Source: an uncultured Rhodospirillaceae bacterium (GTDB lineage: Bacteria; Pseudomonadota; Alphaproteobacteria; Reyranellales; Reyranellaceae). From it: DNA of 64,000 bases. Below are positions 34,227 to 42,855 of this stretch, piece by piece (position 1 is the stretch's first letter; every line of letters starts with the position of its first letter). The notes below the pieces were generated by a model. The model had not been told where the DNA came from, did no database searches, and was given only the letters and a program-made list of their open reading frames with translations. The DNA lies in the NCBI GenBank assembly GCA_945952105.1, contig CAMFGZ010000011.1, positions 1-64,000 of the forward strand, in the 5' to 3' direction. A program made the position numbers and the translations under genes.

Positions 34227-35102
34227 ATGCGCAATACCGGCAGCATCGAAGTCCGCAAGCTCCATTCGCTGTTCGGCGCGGAGATCACCGGCATCGACAT
34301 CACGCGTCCCCTTTCGGCGCGCGAGTTCGGGCCGATCCGTGCCGCGTTCGAGGAGCATTCCGTGCTCCTGTTTCGCGACCAGGCGATGGACGACGACACG
34401 CAGATCGCCTTCAGCGAGAATTTCGGCCCGCTGGAGACGACGCTCAGCGCCAATCCCGCGGCTGGCACGAAGTTCGCGCGCCAGTCCAACCTCGACATCA
34501 TGACCGGCGAGCCGATCCCGCCGGACGACATGCGCATGATCTACCAGAAGGCCAACTACTTCTGGCACTCCGACTCGTCCTTCAAGCGCATCCCCTCGCT
34601 CTGCTCGATCCTGACGGCGCGCATCTGCCCGCCCGAGGGCGGAAACACCGAGTTCCTGAACATGCGCGCGGCGTGGGATGCGTTGCCGCCGGCCCTGCAA
34701 GCGACCATCCATCCGCTGGTCGCCGAGCATGCGCTCGCCCATTCGCGCGACCGTGTGCAGAAGGGCATCCTCAGCGCCAAGTCGCTGTCGGAGTTGCCGC
34801 CGGTGAAGCAGCGCATGTTCCGCGACAATCCGATCAACGGCCGCCGCGCCCTGTATATCGGCGCCCATGCCGGGCGCATCCTGGGCTGGCCCGAGCCGAT
34901 GTCGAAGGCGATCCTGTGGGAGCTGGCGCAGCGTGCCGAACAGCCGGAATTCATGATGTCGCACGCCTGGCGCGAGGGCGACGTGATCGTCTGGGACAAT
35001 CGCGCCGTGCTGCATCGCGCCACCTACTACGATGCGACCAAGCACAAGCGCCTGATGCAGCGCACGACCATCGGCGGCGACGAGCTGACCGTTCCCCAGT
35101 AA
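34227..35102 (+). CDS. TauD/TfdA-family Fe(II)/2-oxoglutarate dioxygenase
   Basis: This 291-residue enzyme has the iron ligands His114-x-Asp116 (FWHSDSS) and His263 (LHRATYYD), with Arg275/Arg279 positioned for 2-oxoglutarate. The N-terminal segment GAEITGIDITRPLS and LLFRDQAMDD fits the TfdA branch (2,4-dichlorophenoxyacetate-type and alkylsulfatase relatives). A longer frame from 33069 is a shadow of the hydrolase gene. It lies in the middle of a three-gene operon and is distinct from the TauD-type protein at 17506. Confidence 0.9.
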   Translation: MRNTGSIEVRKLHSLFGAEITGIDITRPLSAREFGPIRAAFEEHSVLLFRDQAMDDDTQIAFSENFGPLETTLSANPAAGTKFARQSNLDIMTGEPIPPDDMRMIYQKANYFWHSDSSFKRIPSLCSILTARICPPEGGNTEFLNMRAAWDALPPALQATIHPLVAEHALAHSRDRVQKGILSAKSLSELPPVKQRMFRDNPINGRRALYIGAHAGRILGWPEPMSKAILWELAQRAEQPEFMMSHAWREGDVIVWDNRAVLHRATYYDATKHKRLMQRTTIGGDELTVPQ

Positions 35103-35105
35103 CAA

Positions 35106-36494
35106 ATGGCCGATCCAGCTTCAGCGACACCCCTCCCCGACGGCATGCCGGCGGGGCCACAGCGGCTCGCCGCCGTGGCCACCATCACCATCGGCCTGTC
35201 GATGGCGGTGCTCAGCAACTCGATGACCAACCTGGCCCTGCCCTACATCGCGAACGATCTCGCGATCACGGCGGAGAGCTCGATCTGGATCGTCAACGCC
35301 TACCAGATCGCTTTGATGATCATGCTGCTGCCGGTGGCGGCGCTGGGCGACATCGTGGGCTATCGCACGGTCTATCGCTGGGGCCTCGTCGTCTTCTCGC
35401 TGGCCTCGATCGGCTGCGTGATGGCCCCGTCCCTCTCCTGGCTGATCGCCGCGCGCACGCTGCAGGGGCTGGGCGGCGCGGCCATCATGGCCATCCAGCC
35501 CGCCCTGGTGCGCTCGATCTATCCGCGGGCCGCCCTCGGCCGCGGCCTCGGCTTCAACACCACCGTCGTGGCGACCTCGCTGGCCGCCGGCCCCAGCCTC
35601 GGCGCCGCCCTGCTCGCCATCACGAGCTGGCCGATCCTGTTCGCCGTCTATATCCCGCTCGGCGTCATCTCCTTCTTCCTGGCCGCCCGCTTCCTGCCTG
35701 TGACCACCCATGCCAAGCGGCCGTTCGACGTGCTCTCGGCGGTCCTGTCGGGTGGCACCTTCGGCCTGCTGATCTTCGGCATCGACGGCGTCGGTCATAA
35801 TCATCCCGTGCCGGTGATCGTGGCCGAACTGGCCGGATCGGCCCTGCTCTGCACCCTGTTCGTCTGGCGCCAGCGCCGGCTCGCGGACCCGATGATGCCG
35901 ATCGACGTCTTCGGCCGGCCGATCTTCTCGCTCTCCATCTCGGCCTCGACCTGCACGTTTGCGGCACAAGGCCTCGCCTTTGTCAGCCTGCCGTTCTTCT
36001 TCCATACCGTGCTGGGGCGCGACGCCACCGCGACCGGCCTGCTGCTGACCGCCTGGCCGCTGGCGCTGGCCGGCGTGGCGCCGATCGCCGGCCGGCTGGC
36101 CGACCGCCACCATGCCGGTGCGCTGGGGGCGATCGGCCTCACCTGCATGGCCTCGGGCCTGATCCTGACGGCGTTGCTGCCGCCGGATCCCTCGGCCGCC
36201 AACATCATGTGGCGGCTGGTCCTGTGCGGCGCGGGGTTCGGCATCTTCGCCTCGCCCAACAACCGTCTGATGATGAATGCCGTCCCGCGCGACCGCAGCG
36301 GCAGCGCCGGCGGCATCATCGCCTCGGCCCGCACCCTCGGTCAGACGATGGGCTCGGCCCTTGTCGCGCTCGTGTTCGGCCTGTTCGACTTCTCGGGCGG
36401 CGGTGCCGCCGACGCGGCCCGGGCGGCAATCTGGCTCGCCGCCGGCTTTGCGCTCACCGCCCTCATCCTGAGCAGCCTGCGCCTACGGCACTGA
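35106..36494 (+). CDS. MFS transporter, DHA2 family (14 membrane helices)
   Basis: This 462-residue protein fits the drug:H+ antiporter-2 pattern: NLALPYIANDL in TM1, WIVNAYQIALMIMLLPVAALGDIVGYR (motif A region) and ARTLQGLGGAAIMAIQPALVRSIYP (motif C/D region). It begins 3 bases after the TauD gene. It is probably an exporter for a substrate or product of the operon, but it could be a general efflux pump. Its 3' end overlaps the convergent GlxA-type gene by 12 bases. Confidence 0.9.
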   Translation: MADPASATPLPDGMPAGPQRLAAVATITIGLSMAVLSNSMTNLALPYIANDLAITAESSIWIVNAYQIALMIMLLPVAALGDIVGYRTVYRWGLVVFSLASIGCVMAPSLSWLIAARTLQGLGGAAIMAIQPALVRSIYPRAALGRGLGFNTTVVATSLAAGPSLGAALLAITSWPILFAVYIPLGVISFFLAARFLPVTTHAKRPFDVLSAVLSGGTFGLLIFGIDGVGHNHPVPVIVAELAGSALLCTLFVWRQRRLADPMMPIDVFGRPIFSLSISASTCTFAAQGLAFVSLPFFFHTVLGRDATATGLLLTAWPLALAGVAPIAGRLADRHHAGALGAIGLTCMASGLILTALLPPDPSAANIMWRLVLCGAGFGIFASPNNRLMMNAVPRDRSGSAGGIIASARTLGQTMGSALVALVFGLFDFSGGGAADAARAAIWLAAGFALTALILSSLRLRH

Positions 36495-37442
36495 CGTTGC
36501 GTGCATCTCGCGGAACAGCGACGGCGCCATGCCGAAGCGGCGCTCGAACGCCTGCCCGAGCCGCGCCGAGGAGCGCAGGCCCACGCGGCCGGCAATGGAT
36601 TTGAGCGACAGGCCCTTGGCCAACAAGGTGCGGGCCGCGTCGAGCCTTAGCCCCTCGACGAAGTGCGCCGGTGTCTTGCCGGTCGCCTCGACGAACTTGC
36701 GATAAAAGCTGCGCTCAGAAAGACCCGCGCGCGCAGCGAGGGCCGGCACATCGAGCGACTCGTCGAGATGGGCCTGCATCCATTCGATCAGCCACGCGAA
36801 CGGCGCATCGACCTCGGTCTGCGCCTGCAGCAGCGGACTGAACTGCGACTGGTAGCCCGGCCGCCGCGCGTAGAGCACGAAGTGCCGCGCGATCAGGTTG
36901 GCCGTCGCCGCGCCGAGATCGGCCTCGACCAGCGCCAGCGCCATGTCGATGCCGGTCGTCACGCCGGCCGACGTCCAGACCTGGCCATCGACGACATAGA
37001 GCGCATCGGCATCGACCGTCAGCGCCGGATACCGGTCGGCCAGCCGCTGGCAGCTCGCCCAGTGCGTCGCCACCCGCTTGCCGTCGAGCAGTCCTGCCGC
37101 CGCCAGCACGAAGGCGCCGGTGCAGACCGAGCCGAAGCGTCGCGCCTGCGGTGCCACCTTGCGCAGCCAGCGACGGACATCCTCGCGCGCCATCACCGCC
37201 TTCAGGCCGCGCGAGCCCCCGGCGACCAGCAGCGTGTCGCAGCGCCCGCCGATCGGCTGGCTCATCAGCGCCACGCCGCAGTTGGACGCGACCGCGCCGC
37301 CATCGGGCGATACGATCCTCACCTCGTAGGCCGGCCGCGCGCGCCCCTCATTGGCGGCGCCGAACACGGCGGCCGGTCCGGTCACGTCGAGCAGCTGGCA
37401 GCCTTCGTAGGCGAGGAGCACGATCCGATGCGGTCTGGTCAT
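36483..37442 (-). CDS. GlxA-type transcriptional regulator (DJ-1/PfpI domain + AraC HTH)
   Basis: This 319-residue protein joins an N-terminal DJ-1/PfpI-like domain (about 1-190; LLDVTGPAAVFGAAN, SVCTGAFVLAAAGLLDG with Cys at the nucleophile elbow) to a C-terminal AraC DNA-binding domain (about 215-315; LAARAGLSERSFYRKFVEATGKTPAHFVEGLRLDAAR). Such regulators often sense amines, nitriles or similar ligands through the DJ-1-like domain. It is divergent from the isonitrile hydratase-like gene. A perfect 9-bp inverted repeat begins right at its start codon, which suggests control of both genes. Confidence 0.9.
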   Translation of the reverse strand: MTRPHRIVLLAYEGCQLLDVTGPAAVFGAANEGRARPAYEVRIVSPDGGAVASNCGVALMSQPIGGRCDTLLVAGGSRGLKAVMAREDVRRWLRKVAPQARRFGSVCTGAFVLAAAGLLDGKRVATHWASCQRLADRYPALTVDADALYVVDGQVWTSAGVTTGIDMALALVEADLGAATANLIARHFVLYARRPGYQSQFSPLLQAQTEVDAPFAWLIEWMQAHLDESLDVPALAARAGLSERSFYRKFVEATGKTPAHFVEGLRLDAARTLLAKGLSLKSIAGRVGLRSSARLGQAFERRFGMAPSLFREMHATSVP

Positions 37443-37477
37443 TGGCAGAAAATACCTTCTATTTGTCATTTCTGCCA
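37443..37477. promoter_or_regulatory. Perfect inverted repeat, likely GlxA-regulator operator
   Basis: TGGCAGAAA (37443-37451) and TTTCTGCCA (37469-37477) are exact reverse complements 17 bases apart. Similarity continues inward (TGGCAGAAAATAC against TGGCAGAAATGAC, 11 of 13). A -10-like TATACA (about 37493-37498) for the rightward gene lies downstream. The left arm abuts the regulator's start codon, so autorepression is plausible. Confidence 0.7.
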
Positions 37478-37533
37478 GAGGCCCGAACCGGCTATACACG
37501 CCCATCGACTTTTGAATTCGCGAAGGGAATCCC

Positions 37534-38220
37534 ATGGCTGACACCGTCCACATCGGCATCCTGCTCTTCCCCGACGTCACGCAGCTCGACGCGACGGGCC
37601 CCGCCCAGGTGTTGTGCCGGGTGCCCAACGCCAAGCTGCACATGATCTGGAAGACGCTCGATCCGGTTCCGACCGACGCCGGCTTCTCGATCGTGCCGAC
37701 CACGACCTTCGCCGATTGCCCGCAGCTCGACGTGATCTGCGTGCCCGGCGGTGGTGGCCAGGTCGCGCTGATGAACGACGAGGAGACATTGGCCTTCCTG
37801 CGCAAGCAGGCGGAGGGCGCACGCTATGTCACCTCGGTCTGTACGGGCTCTCTCGTGCTCGGCGCGGCGGGGCTCCTCAAGGGCTACAAGTCGGCCTGTC
37901 ATTGGTCGTCGCGCGAGTTCCTCCCGGCCTTCGGTGCGATCCCGGTCGCCGAACGCGTGGTGCGCGACCGCAATCGCGTGTCGGGCGGCGGCGTGACGGC
38001 GGGCATCGATTTCGGCCTCACGCTCGCGGCGGAACTGGCCGGCGAGGAAGTCGCCAAGTCGATCCAGCTCACACTTGAATACGATCCGCAGCCGCCGTTC
38101 GATTCCGGCAACCCTGAAAAGGCCGGCCCCGAGCGCGTGAAGCGGCTGAAGGAGCGCATCCACGGCATGCTGCAGAAGCGCGCGGAGGCCAACCAGACGG
38201 CCGCCGCACGGCTCGCCTAG
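37534..38220 (+). CDS. inhA: Isonitrile hydratase-like DJ-1/PfpI family protein
   Basis: This 228-residue protein follows the Pseudomonas isonitrile hydratase InhA pattern closely: LFPDVTQLDATGP, PTTTFADCPQLDVICVPGG, YVTSVCTGSLVLGAAGLL with nucleophile Cys103, GGGVTAGIDFGLTLAAEL and LEYDPQPPFDSGNP. InhA hydrates isonitriles to N-substituted formamides; the Asp at 19 and Cys103 are in place. GAAGGGAATCCC supports the start. It is divergent from the GlxA-type regulator. Its stop overlaps the convergent DUF1772 stop in the palindrome CTAG. Confidence 0.85.
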   Translation: MADTVHIGILLFPDVTQLDATGPAQVLCRVPNAKLHMIWKTLDPVPTDAGFSIVPTTTFADCPQLDVICVPGGGGQVALMNDEETLAFLRKQAEGARYVTSVCTGSLVLGAAGLLKGYKSACHWSSREFLPAFGAIPVAERVVRDRNRVSGGGVTAGIDFGLTLAAELAGEEVAKSIQLTLEYDPQPPFDSGNPEKAGPERVKRLKERIHGMLQKRAEANQTAAARLA

Positions 38221-38708
38221 CGCAGCGCTTCCTGACGCAGGGCGACGATGAACAGGATCATGGCGGCGGTCGGCGCGACCGTCCGCACCGTGTTCCACAT
38301 CGTCCAGCGATCGACATAATGCGCCCAGAAAGCGGTGGCCTCCGGCGTTCCCGGCCGGGCCGCCGCCAGCGCATTGTTGAGCGGCACGTTGAAGACCATC
38401 GTCACGCCGAACGCGCCGACGAGATAGAGCAGGCTGGCGCACAGCAGCAGCCAGCCATCGCCGCTCCAGCGCAGCCACGCGGCGGCCAGCAGCACCAAGC
38501 ACAGGATCGCCGTGCCCACGAAGACCAGCATGAAGCTGCGATTGATGACGACGATGTTGATCGCCTGCATGGTTTCAAGGCCGTGCGCCGCCGGCACGCA
38601 GACGAGCGCCCCCATCACGAAGGACGAGAAGGCATAGAAGATGCCAGCGACCAGCCCGCTGCCGACGGCGGCGGCGAAGATCGCGTAGAAGATCGCGTGA
38701 TCGATCAT
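38217..38708 (-). CDS. DUF1772 / anthrone oxygenase-like membrane protein
   Basis: This 163-residue protein has four hydrophobic segments and the DUF1772 pattern: GSGLVAGIFYAFSSFVM near the N-terminus, VFNVPLNNAL in the middle and a WTMWNTVRT segment before the last helix. Some members are anthrone oxygenases or co-factors of polyketide pathways, but the role in bacteria is mostly unknown. Its ATG overlaps the stop of the NmrA-like gene in an ATGA, so they are translationally coupled. Confidence 0.85.
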   Translation of the reverse strand: MIDHAIFYAIFAAAVGSGLVAGIFYAFSSFVMGALVCVPAAHGLETMQAINIVVINRSFMLVFVGTAILCLVLLAAAWLRWSGDGWLLLCASLLYLVGAFGVTMVFNVPLNNALAAARPGTPEATAFWAHYVDRWTMWNTVRTVAPTAAMILFIVALRQEALR

Positions 38709-39571
38709 CGCGCGTCACCCGCGAGGCGTTGCAGCACAGCGTCGAGCGTGACCCTGCCGCGACGTAGCTCGCCGCTGCCCGCGGGAAAGCCCAGCCGGCC
38801 GACGTTGAAGGCCTCATCGAGGTCCGCGAGCTTCTCGGCGTAATCGGCGCAAAGGCCAGCCGCCACGGGCCCCGCCACCGTCTCCTCGCGCGACGACGGC
38901 ACCGCCGTCACCGTCTTGCCCAGACGTTTCGACAGGATCTCTGCGGCATCGAGCGGCGAGTATTGCGCCGGACCGAGGACATTGACGACGCGCGTGCCGG
39001 GCTTCGGATCGAACAACAGTTCCGCCGCCGCGCGGCCGACATCGAGGGCCGACACCGCGTCGCTGCGGTGCTCAAGCGGCAGCTTGCCCGAGGGCAGCAC
39101 GCCCGCCTCATGTGCTGCGGGCAACATCGCAGCCCAGTTCTCCAGGAAGTCGCCCGGCCGTAAAAATACGATCGACGGCGCCGCACCGGCCAGCGCCGTT
39201 TCGAAGTCGTGCAGGGCACGCACGATGCCGTTGCCGTCGCGGAGATGTGCCCCGACCGAGGAGAGCGCCACGACGTGCGGCACATTGGCTTCGCGCACGG
39301 CCGCGGCAATCGATTGCGCTGCGACACGCGATTCGGCCAGCACGTCTTGCGCCTGCGCCGGCGGGACAAGCAACACGAAGACCGCCTCCGCGCCCTTGAA
39401 TGCAGACACGAGGCTTGCCGTATCCGACGCTTCGCCGCTCACGGTTTCGACGCCGAGATCCGCCGCGCGCTTCGGATCGCGCGACACCGCACGCACCTTC
39501 ACATCGCGCTGCTTCAGGGCTTCGAGAGCGGCGCCACCCACCTGTCCGGTGGCTCCCGTGATGACGAACAT
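38705..39571 (-). CDS. NmrA/NAD(P)-binding family protein, QorB-like
   Basis: This 288-residue protein has the dinucleotide-binding motif ITGATGQVGGAAL at the N-terminus, then VKVRAVSRDPKRA, VVALSSVGAH and a C-terminal substrate-like part. It resembles NmrA/QorB-type proteins, which either reduce quinones or sense NADP(H). GGAGGTCGCA precedes the ATG at 39571. It is divergent from the HxlR regulator; NmrA-like reductase genes next to HxlR genes are a known theme for electrophile or quinone response. Confidence 0.88.
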   Translation of the reverse strand: MFVITGATGQVGGAALEALKQRDVKVRAVSRDPKRAADLGVETVSGEASDTASLVSAFKGAEAVFVLLVPPAQAQDVLAESRVAAQSIAAAVREANVPHVVALSSVGAHLRDGNGIVRALHDFETALAGAAPSIVFLRPGDFLENWAAMLPAAHEAGVLPSGKLPLEHRSDAVSALDVGRAAAELLFDPKPGTRVVNVLGPAQYSPLDAAEILSKRLGKTVTAVPSSREETVAGPVAAGLCADYAEKLADLDEAFNVGRLGFPAGSGELRRGRVTLDAVLQRLAGDAR

Positions 39572-39616
39572 TGCGACCTCCAAGATTGTGAGGCCGCACC
39601 TAACATCCCGGTTCCC

Positions 39617-39651
39617 TTCCCATAAGTACGCACATTTTTTATACTAGGTAT
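39617..39651 (+). promoter_or_regulatory. Putative hxlR promoter with overlapping operator
   Basis: TTCCCA (39617-39622) and TATACT (39640-39645) are 17 bases apart, a reasonable sigma-70-type promoter for the regulator. The dyad ATAC-TAG-GTAT (39641-39651) overlaps the -10 box, as expected for autorepression by a dimeric winged-helix protein. The gap is shared with the divergent NmrA-like gene. Confidence 0.5.
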
Positions 39652-39679
39652 CAATCATGGATATTCAACGAGGGGCGCG

Positions 39680-40036
39680 ATGGCCGAGATCAAGGCTCCC
39701 TGGTGTCCCGTAGCAGCAACGGTCGAAGTGATCGGCGGACGCTGGAAGCTCAACATCCTGTTCTATCTCAAGGACCAGCCGCGCCGTTTCAACGAGCTGC
39801 GCCGCCTCGTGCCGGGCATCACCCAGCGCATGCTGACCCTGCAGCTGCGATCGCTCGAACAGGATGGAATCGTGTCGCGCACGGTGCACAATACCGTGCC
39901 GCCGCATGTCGAGTATTCGTTCACGAAGAAAGGATTGAGCCTCAGCCCCATCCTCGACGCGATGGAGGAATGGGGCGAAGCGCATCGTCCGCGCCGGCGC
40001 GGACGGGAACGGGCCGAGACGGCCCTGGCGCGCTAG
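39680..40036 (+). CDS. HxlR-family transcriptional regulator
   Basis: This 118-residue winged-helix regulator starts MAEIKAPWCPVAATVEVIGGRWKLNILFYL, followed by RFNELRRLVPGITQRMLTLQLRSLEQDGIV, the recognition region. The Cys in WCP is the position used for redox or electrophile sensing in several HxlR proteins. The target is probably the divergent NmrA-DUF1772 operon and itself. GAGGGGCGCG precedes the ATG. Its stop overlaps that of the convergent cupin gene in CTAG. Confidence 0.92.
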   Translation: MAEIKAPWCPVAATVEVIGGRWKLNILFYLKDQPRRFNELRRLVPGITQRMLTLQLRSLEQDGIVSRTVHNTVPPHVEYSFTKKGLSLSPILDAMEEWGEAHRPRRRGRERAETALAR

Positions 40037-40581
40037 TTGGCGCCGGCCGTCGCGCTTTCGATGGTGATGGCCTTGCCGGCCGCCATGTCGAACTTGAGAC
40101 GGCGGACGTAGTCGAGGTCGCGGCCGGTGACGCGCACGAAGCGGCTGCCGTCGGGATAGTCGATGGCGTGGATCGCACCGACATCGTAGACGCCGGCATG
40201 ACCCGGCTCGAGGCGATATGCCTTCACCTGCTCGAGCTTCGCATCGCCCGCATCCCTGCCGCCGTCGACGCGGCGATACTCGCTCATGTCGGTGTACTTC
40301 ACCGCCTGGCCGTAGACGGCCCACGAGGCGCCGTGATCGTGCGGCGGACTCTTGTGCGGCTTGGGATTGCAGTGCGCCAGCACGACGAAGCCCAGCTCCT
40401 TGTCCTCGTAGAGCTTGCGCGTGCCGATCGGCGCGGCCGGGCCGACCGCCTCGTCGACGAACGACGGATTGGCCAGCAGCCTCTCCAGGAGCACGCGAAC
40501 CTGTTCGCGGCCGGCGGGTCCCTCTTGCGTCTTGAGCGCGGACTGCGCGTCCTTGACGAACGTGTCGAGCGTGTAGGTCAT
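40033..40581 (-). CDS. Cysteine dioxygenase-type cupin protein
   Basis: This 182-residue single-domain cupin has the metal motif PPHDHGASWAVYGQ, then KYTDMSEYRRV, and a second motif with His in GAIHAIDY. The helical N-terminus and motif spacing are as in the cysteine dioxygenase-like metal-dependent family (COG5553-type). Members oxidise thiols or bind a metal without known substrate; the substrate here is unknown. ATG 40581 is chosen over an upstream start eight codons earlier. It lies 72 bases after the acyl-CoA dehydrogenase gene. Confidence 0.75.
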   Translation of the reverse strand: MTYTLDTFVKDAQSALKTQEGPAGREQVRVLLERLLANPSFVDEAVGPAAPIGTRKLYEDKELGFVVLAHCNPKPHKSPPHDHGASWAVYGQAVKYTDMSEYRRVDGGRDAGDAKLEQVKAYRLEPGHAGVYDVGAIHAIDYPDGSRFVRVTGRDLDYVRRLKFDMAAGKAITIESATAGAN

Positions 40582-40653
40582 GCAGCGGCTTCCTCGAAAA
40601 GTCATGGCCTTGGGAAGGCAGGCGGAAATGATCCGCCCACCTCACCGCGCCTG

Positions 40654-41814
40654 TCAACGGCCGCCGAAGATGCGGCGGGCGATGACCATGCGATGCACTT
40701 CCGACGGGCCTTCGTAGACCCGCATGGTCCGCACCTTCTGCGCCATCATCGACAGCGGCAGTTCCTGCGTGACGCCCATGGCGCCGAACGCCTGCTGGGC
40801 ATGGTCGAGCACCTCGCTCGCCATCTCGGTCGCGTAGACCTTGATCATCGAGGCTTCCATGCGGACATCGCGGCCCTCGTCCTGCTTCACGGCGGCATCC
40901 ATGACCATCAGGCGGCAGGCATGCAGCTTCATTGCCGCATCGGCCACCCACCACTGCACGGCCTGACGGTCGGCCAGCTTCTGGCCGAAAGTGACGCGCT
41001 GGCTGGCATGCTCGACCAGCATATCGAGGGCGCGTTGCGCCATGCCGATGCACCACGAGCCCATCTGCAGGCGGCGCACGGTGAGGCGAAGCTGCATCGG
41101 CGCGAAGCCCGCACCGATGCGGCCCAGCACCTGCGTCTCGGGCACGCGGCAATCCTCGAACACGACCTCGTAGGTGCGCTGGCCGGCCAGCATCGGAATG
41201 GCGCGCGCCACGACCAGGCCGGGCGTGCCCTTGTCGACCAGAAAGGCCGTGATGCCGCCGCGCGCGCCGAGATTGGTATCGGTCACCGCCATGACGATGG
41301 TGAAATCGGCCTTGGCGATGCGGCTGATCCAGATCTTGCGGCCGTTGATCACCCAGTCGTTGCCGTCCTTGACCGCCCTGGTCTTCATGCCGGCGGGATC
41401 GCCGCCGGCGCCGGGCTCGGAGATGGCGATAGCCGAGCTGGTCTCGCCCGCCGCGTAGGGTTCGAGGTACTTCTTGCGCTGCTCGGGGTTCGCGGTCGCC
41501 AGCAGCATGTGCAGGTTGGGCGAGTCGGGCGGGAAGGTGAAGGGCACACAGGTGTAGCCCAGCTCTTCGTTGACGCCGACCAGCGCCACGGCCGGCAGGT
41601 TGGCGCCCCCCACCTCTTCGGGCACGTCGAGAGCCCACAGGCCGAGATCCTTGCACTGCTTGAAGAGCTTGCCGTTCTCCTCCTCGGAGAGTGCGGCCGG
41701 CTGGCCCGTCGAGAAGCGCTCGAGCACGTTCTTCTCGAGCGGCATCAGTTCGTTGCGCACGAACTTCTTCACGAGATCGCGCAGCATCTGATGTTCTTCG
41801 TTGACCTGGTACAC
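40654..41814 (-). CDS. Acyl-CoA dehydrogenase
   Basis: This 386-residue flavoprotein has ISEPGAGGDPAGM, the flavin-contact WISRIAKAD segment, RVTFGQKLADRQAVQ and the catalytic base Glu368 in VYEGPSEVHR, the position used by medium-chain-type enzymes. It oxidises an acyl-CoA to the 2-enoyl-CoA, passing electrons to ETF. The GTG start follows AAGGAGG at 7 bases. It begins 21 bases after the NMT1-like binding-protein gene, so it may be the third gene of the YdcF-NMT1-dehydrogenase unit. Confidence 0.92.
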   Translation of the reverse strand: MYQVNEEHQMLRDLVKKFVRNELMPLEKNVLERFSTGQPAALSEEENGKLFKQCKDLGLWALDVPEEVGGANLPAVALVGVNEELGYTCVPFTFPPDSPNLHMLLATANPEQRKKYLEPYAAGETSSAIAISEPGAGGDPAGMKTRAVKDGNDWVINGRKIWISRIAKADFTIVMAVTDTNLGARGGITAFLVDKGTPGLVVARAIPMLAGQRTYEVVFEDCRVPETQVLGRIGAGFAPMQLRLTVRRLQMGSWCIGMAQRALDMLVEHASQRVTFGQKLADRQAVQWWVADAAMKLHACRLMVMDAAVKQDEGRDVRMEASMIKVYATEMASEVLDHAQQAFGAMGVTQELPLSMMAQKVRTMRVYEGPSEVHRMVIARRIFGGR

Positions 41815-41835
41815 GCCTGTTCCTCCTTGATCCTG

Positions 41836-42855
41836 CTAGGTCGGTTTCCCGATGCCCTTGTTGACGAATTCGAGCGTGTAGGCCCGAGCCACATCGAGCC
41901 CCTTGGGCAGCACGTCGACATCGACCATCGACTGATAGAAAGCCTGCCAGCGCACCGCGCTCATCGCGCCAATACCACCCTGAAGCGCATCGCCGGATAT
42001 CACGATACCCCGGTCGTTCATCACCTTGATCGCGTACCGGATACGATCGTCCGTCTGTTCCGGATTGACCTTCTTGATCAGGGCATTGGCGGCATCGATG
42101 GCCGGCCCGCCCTTGAGATACTGCGCCCAGCCTTCCAGCGTCGCATTCACGAAGCGCTGGATCAGGTCGCGCCTGTCGGCGGCCAGCTTGCGCGAGATCG
42201 CGATGGTCGTCTGGTAAGCGCTGAAGCCCGCATCGGCGAGCAGCAGGAACGGCGGCATGCGGCCGATCGCCTGCGAGATCGAATAGGGCTCCGACGAGAG
42301 GAAGCCCTGCTGCACGACGTTCTTGTCGGCGAGGTAAGGCGCCATGTTGAACGTGTAGGGTCGGAGTTGATCGTCGTTCAGACCGTACTTCTTGCGCAGG
42401 TACGGCCAGTAGGTGACCCGCCCGCCGCTGCCGATCAGCAGGGTCCGGCCTTTCAGATCCTCGAACGTGTCGAAGCCGGTGTCGGGATGGCCGATCAGGA
42501 CCTGCGGATCCTTCTGGAAGATCGAGGCAATGGTGAAGAACGGCGCATTCTCGCGCACATAGGTGAAGGCTTCGAAGCTGTTCGACATGGTCATGTCGAC
42601 ACGCCCCATCAGCAGGAGCTGGCTGATGTTGAGGCTCGGGCCGCCCTGTCGGATCTCGCAGTCGATCCCCACCTTGCGGTAGAGGCCGGCGGCAACCGCC
42701 TGGTAGTAGCCGCCATGCTCGGCCTGGGCGCGCCAGTCGGTCTGGAGGACGAGCTTGTCGAGCGTCTGTGCCCTCGCCGATCGCGCGAGAGGAAGCAGGA
42801 GCGGCGCCGCGACGAGACCCAGCGCCGCTCGCCGGCTGAGGCGGTAGGCGGTCAT
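41836..42855 (-). CDS. NMT1/THI5-like ABC substrate-binding protein
   Basis: This 339-residue protein has a signal (about 1-30, LARSARAQ) and the NMT1-like start VLQTDWRAQAEHGGYYQAVAAGLYRKVGID. SsuA/ThiY-type proteins bind pyrimidine precursors, sulfonates or nitriles. No permease or ATPase genes lie beside it. Its ATG overlaps the stop of the YdcF-family gene in an ATGA, an unusual partner. The ligand is unknown. Confidence 0.88.
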   Translation of the reverse strand: MTAYRLSRRAALGLVAAPLLLPLARSARAQTLDKLVLQTDWRAQAEHGGYYQAVAAGLYRKVGIDCEIRQGGPSLNISQLLLMGRVDMTMSNSFEAFTYVRENAPFFTIASIFQKDPQVLIGHPDTGFDTFEDLKGRTLLIGSGGRVTYWPYLRKKYGLNDDQLRPYTFNMAPYLADKNVVQQGFLSSEPYSISQAIGRMPPFLLLADAGFSAYQTTIAISRKLAADRRDLIQRFVNATLEGWAQYLKGGPAIDAANALIKKVNPEQTDDRIRYAIKVMNDRGIVISGDALQGGIGAMSAVRWQAFYQSMVDVDVLPKGLDVARAYTLEFVNKGIGKPT

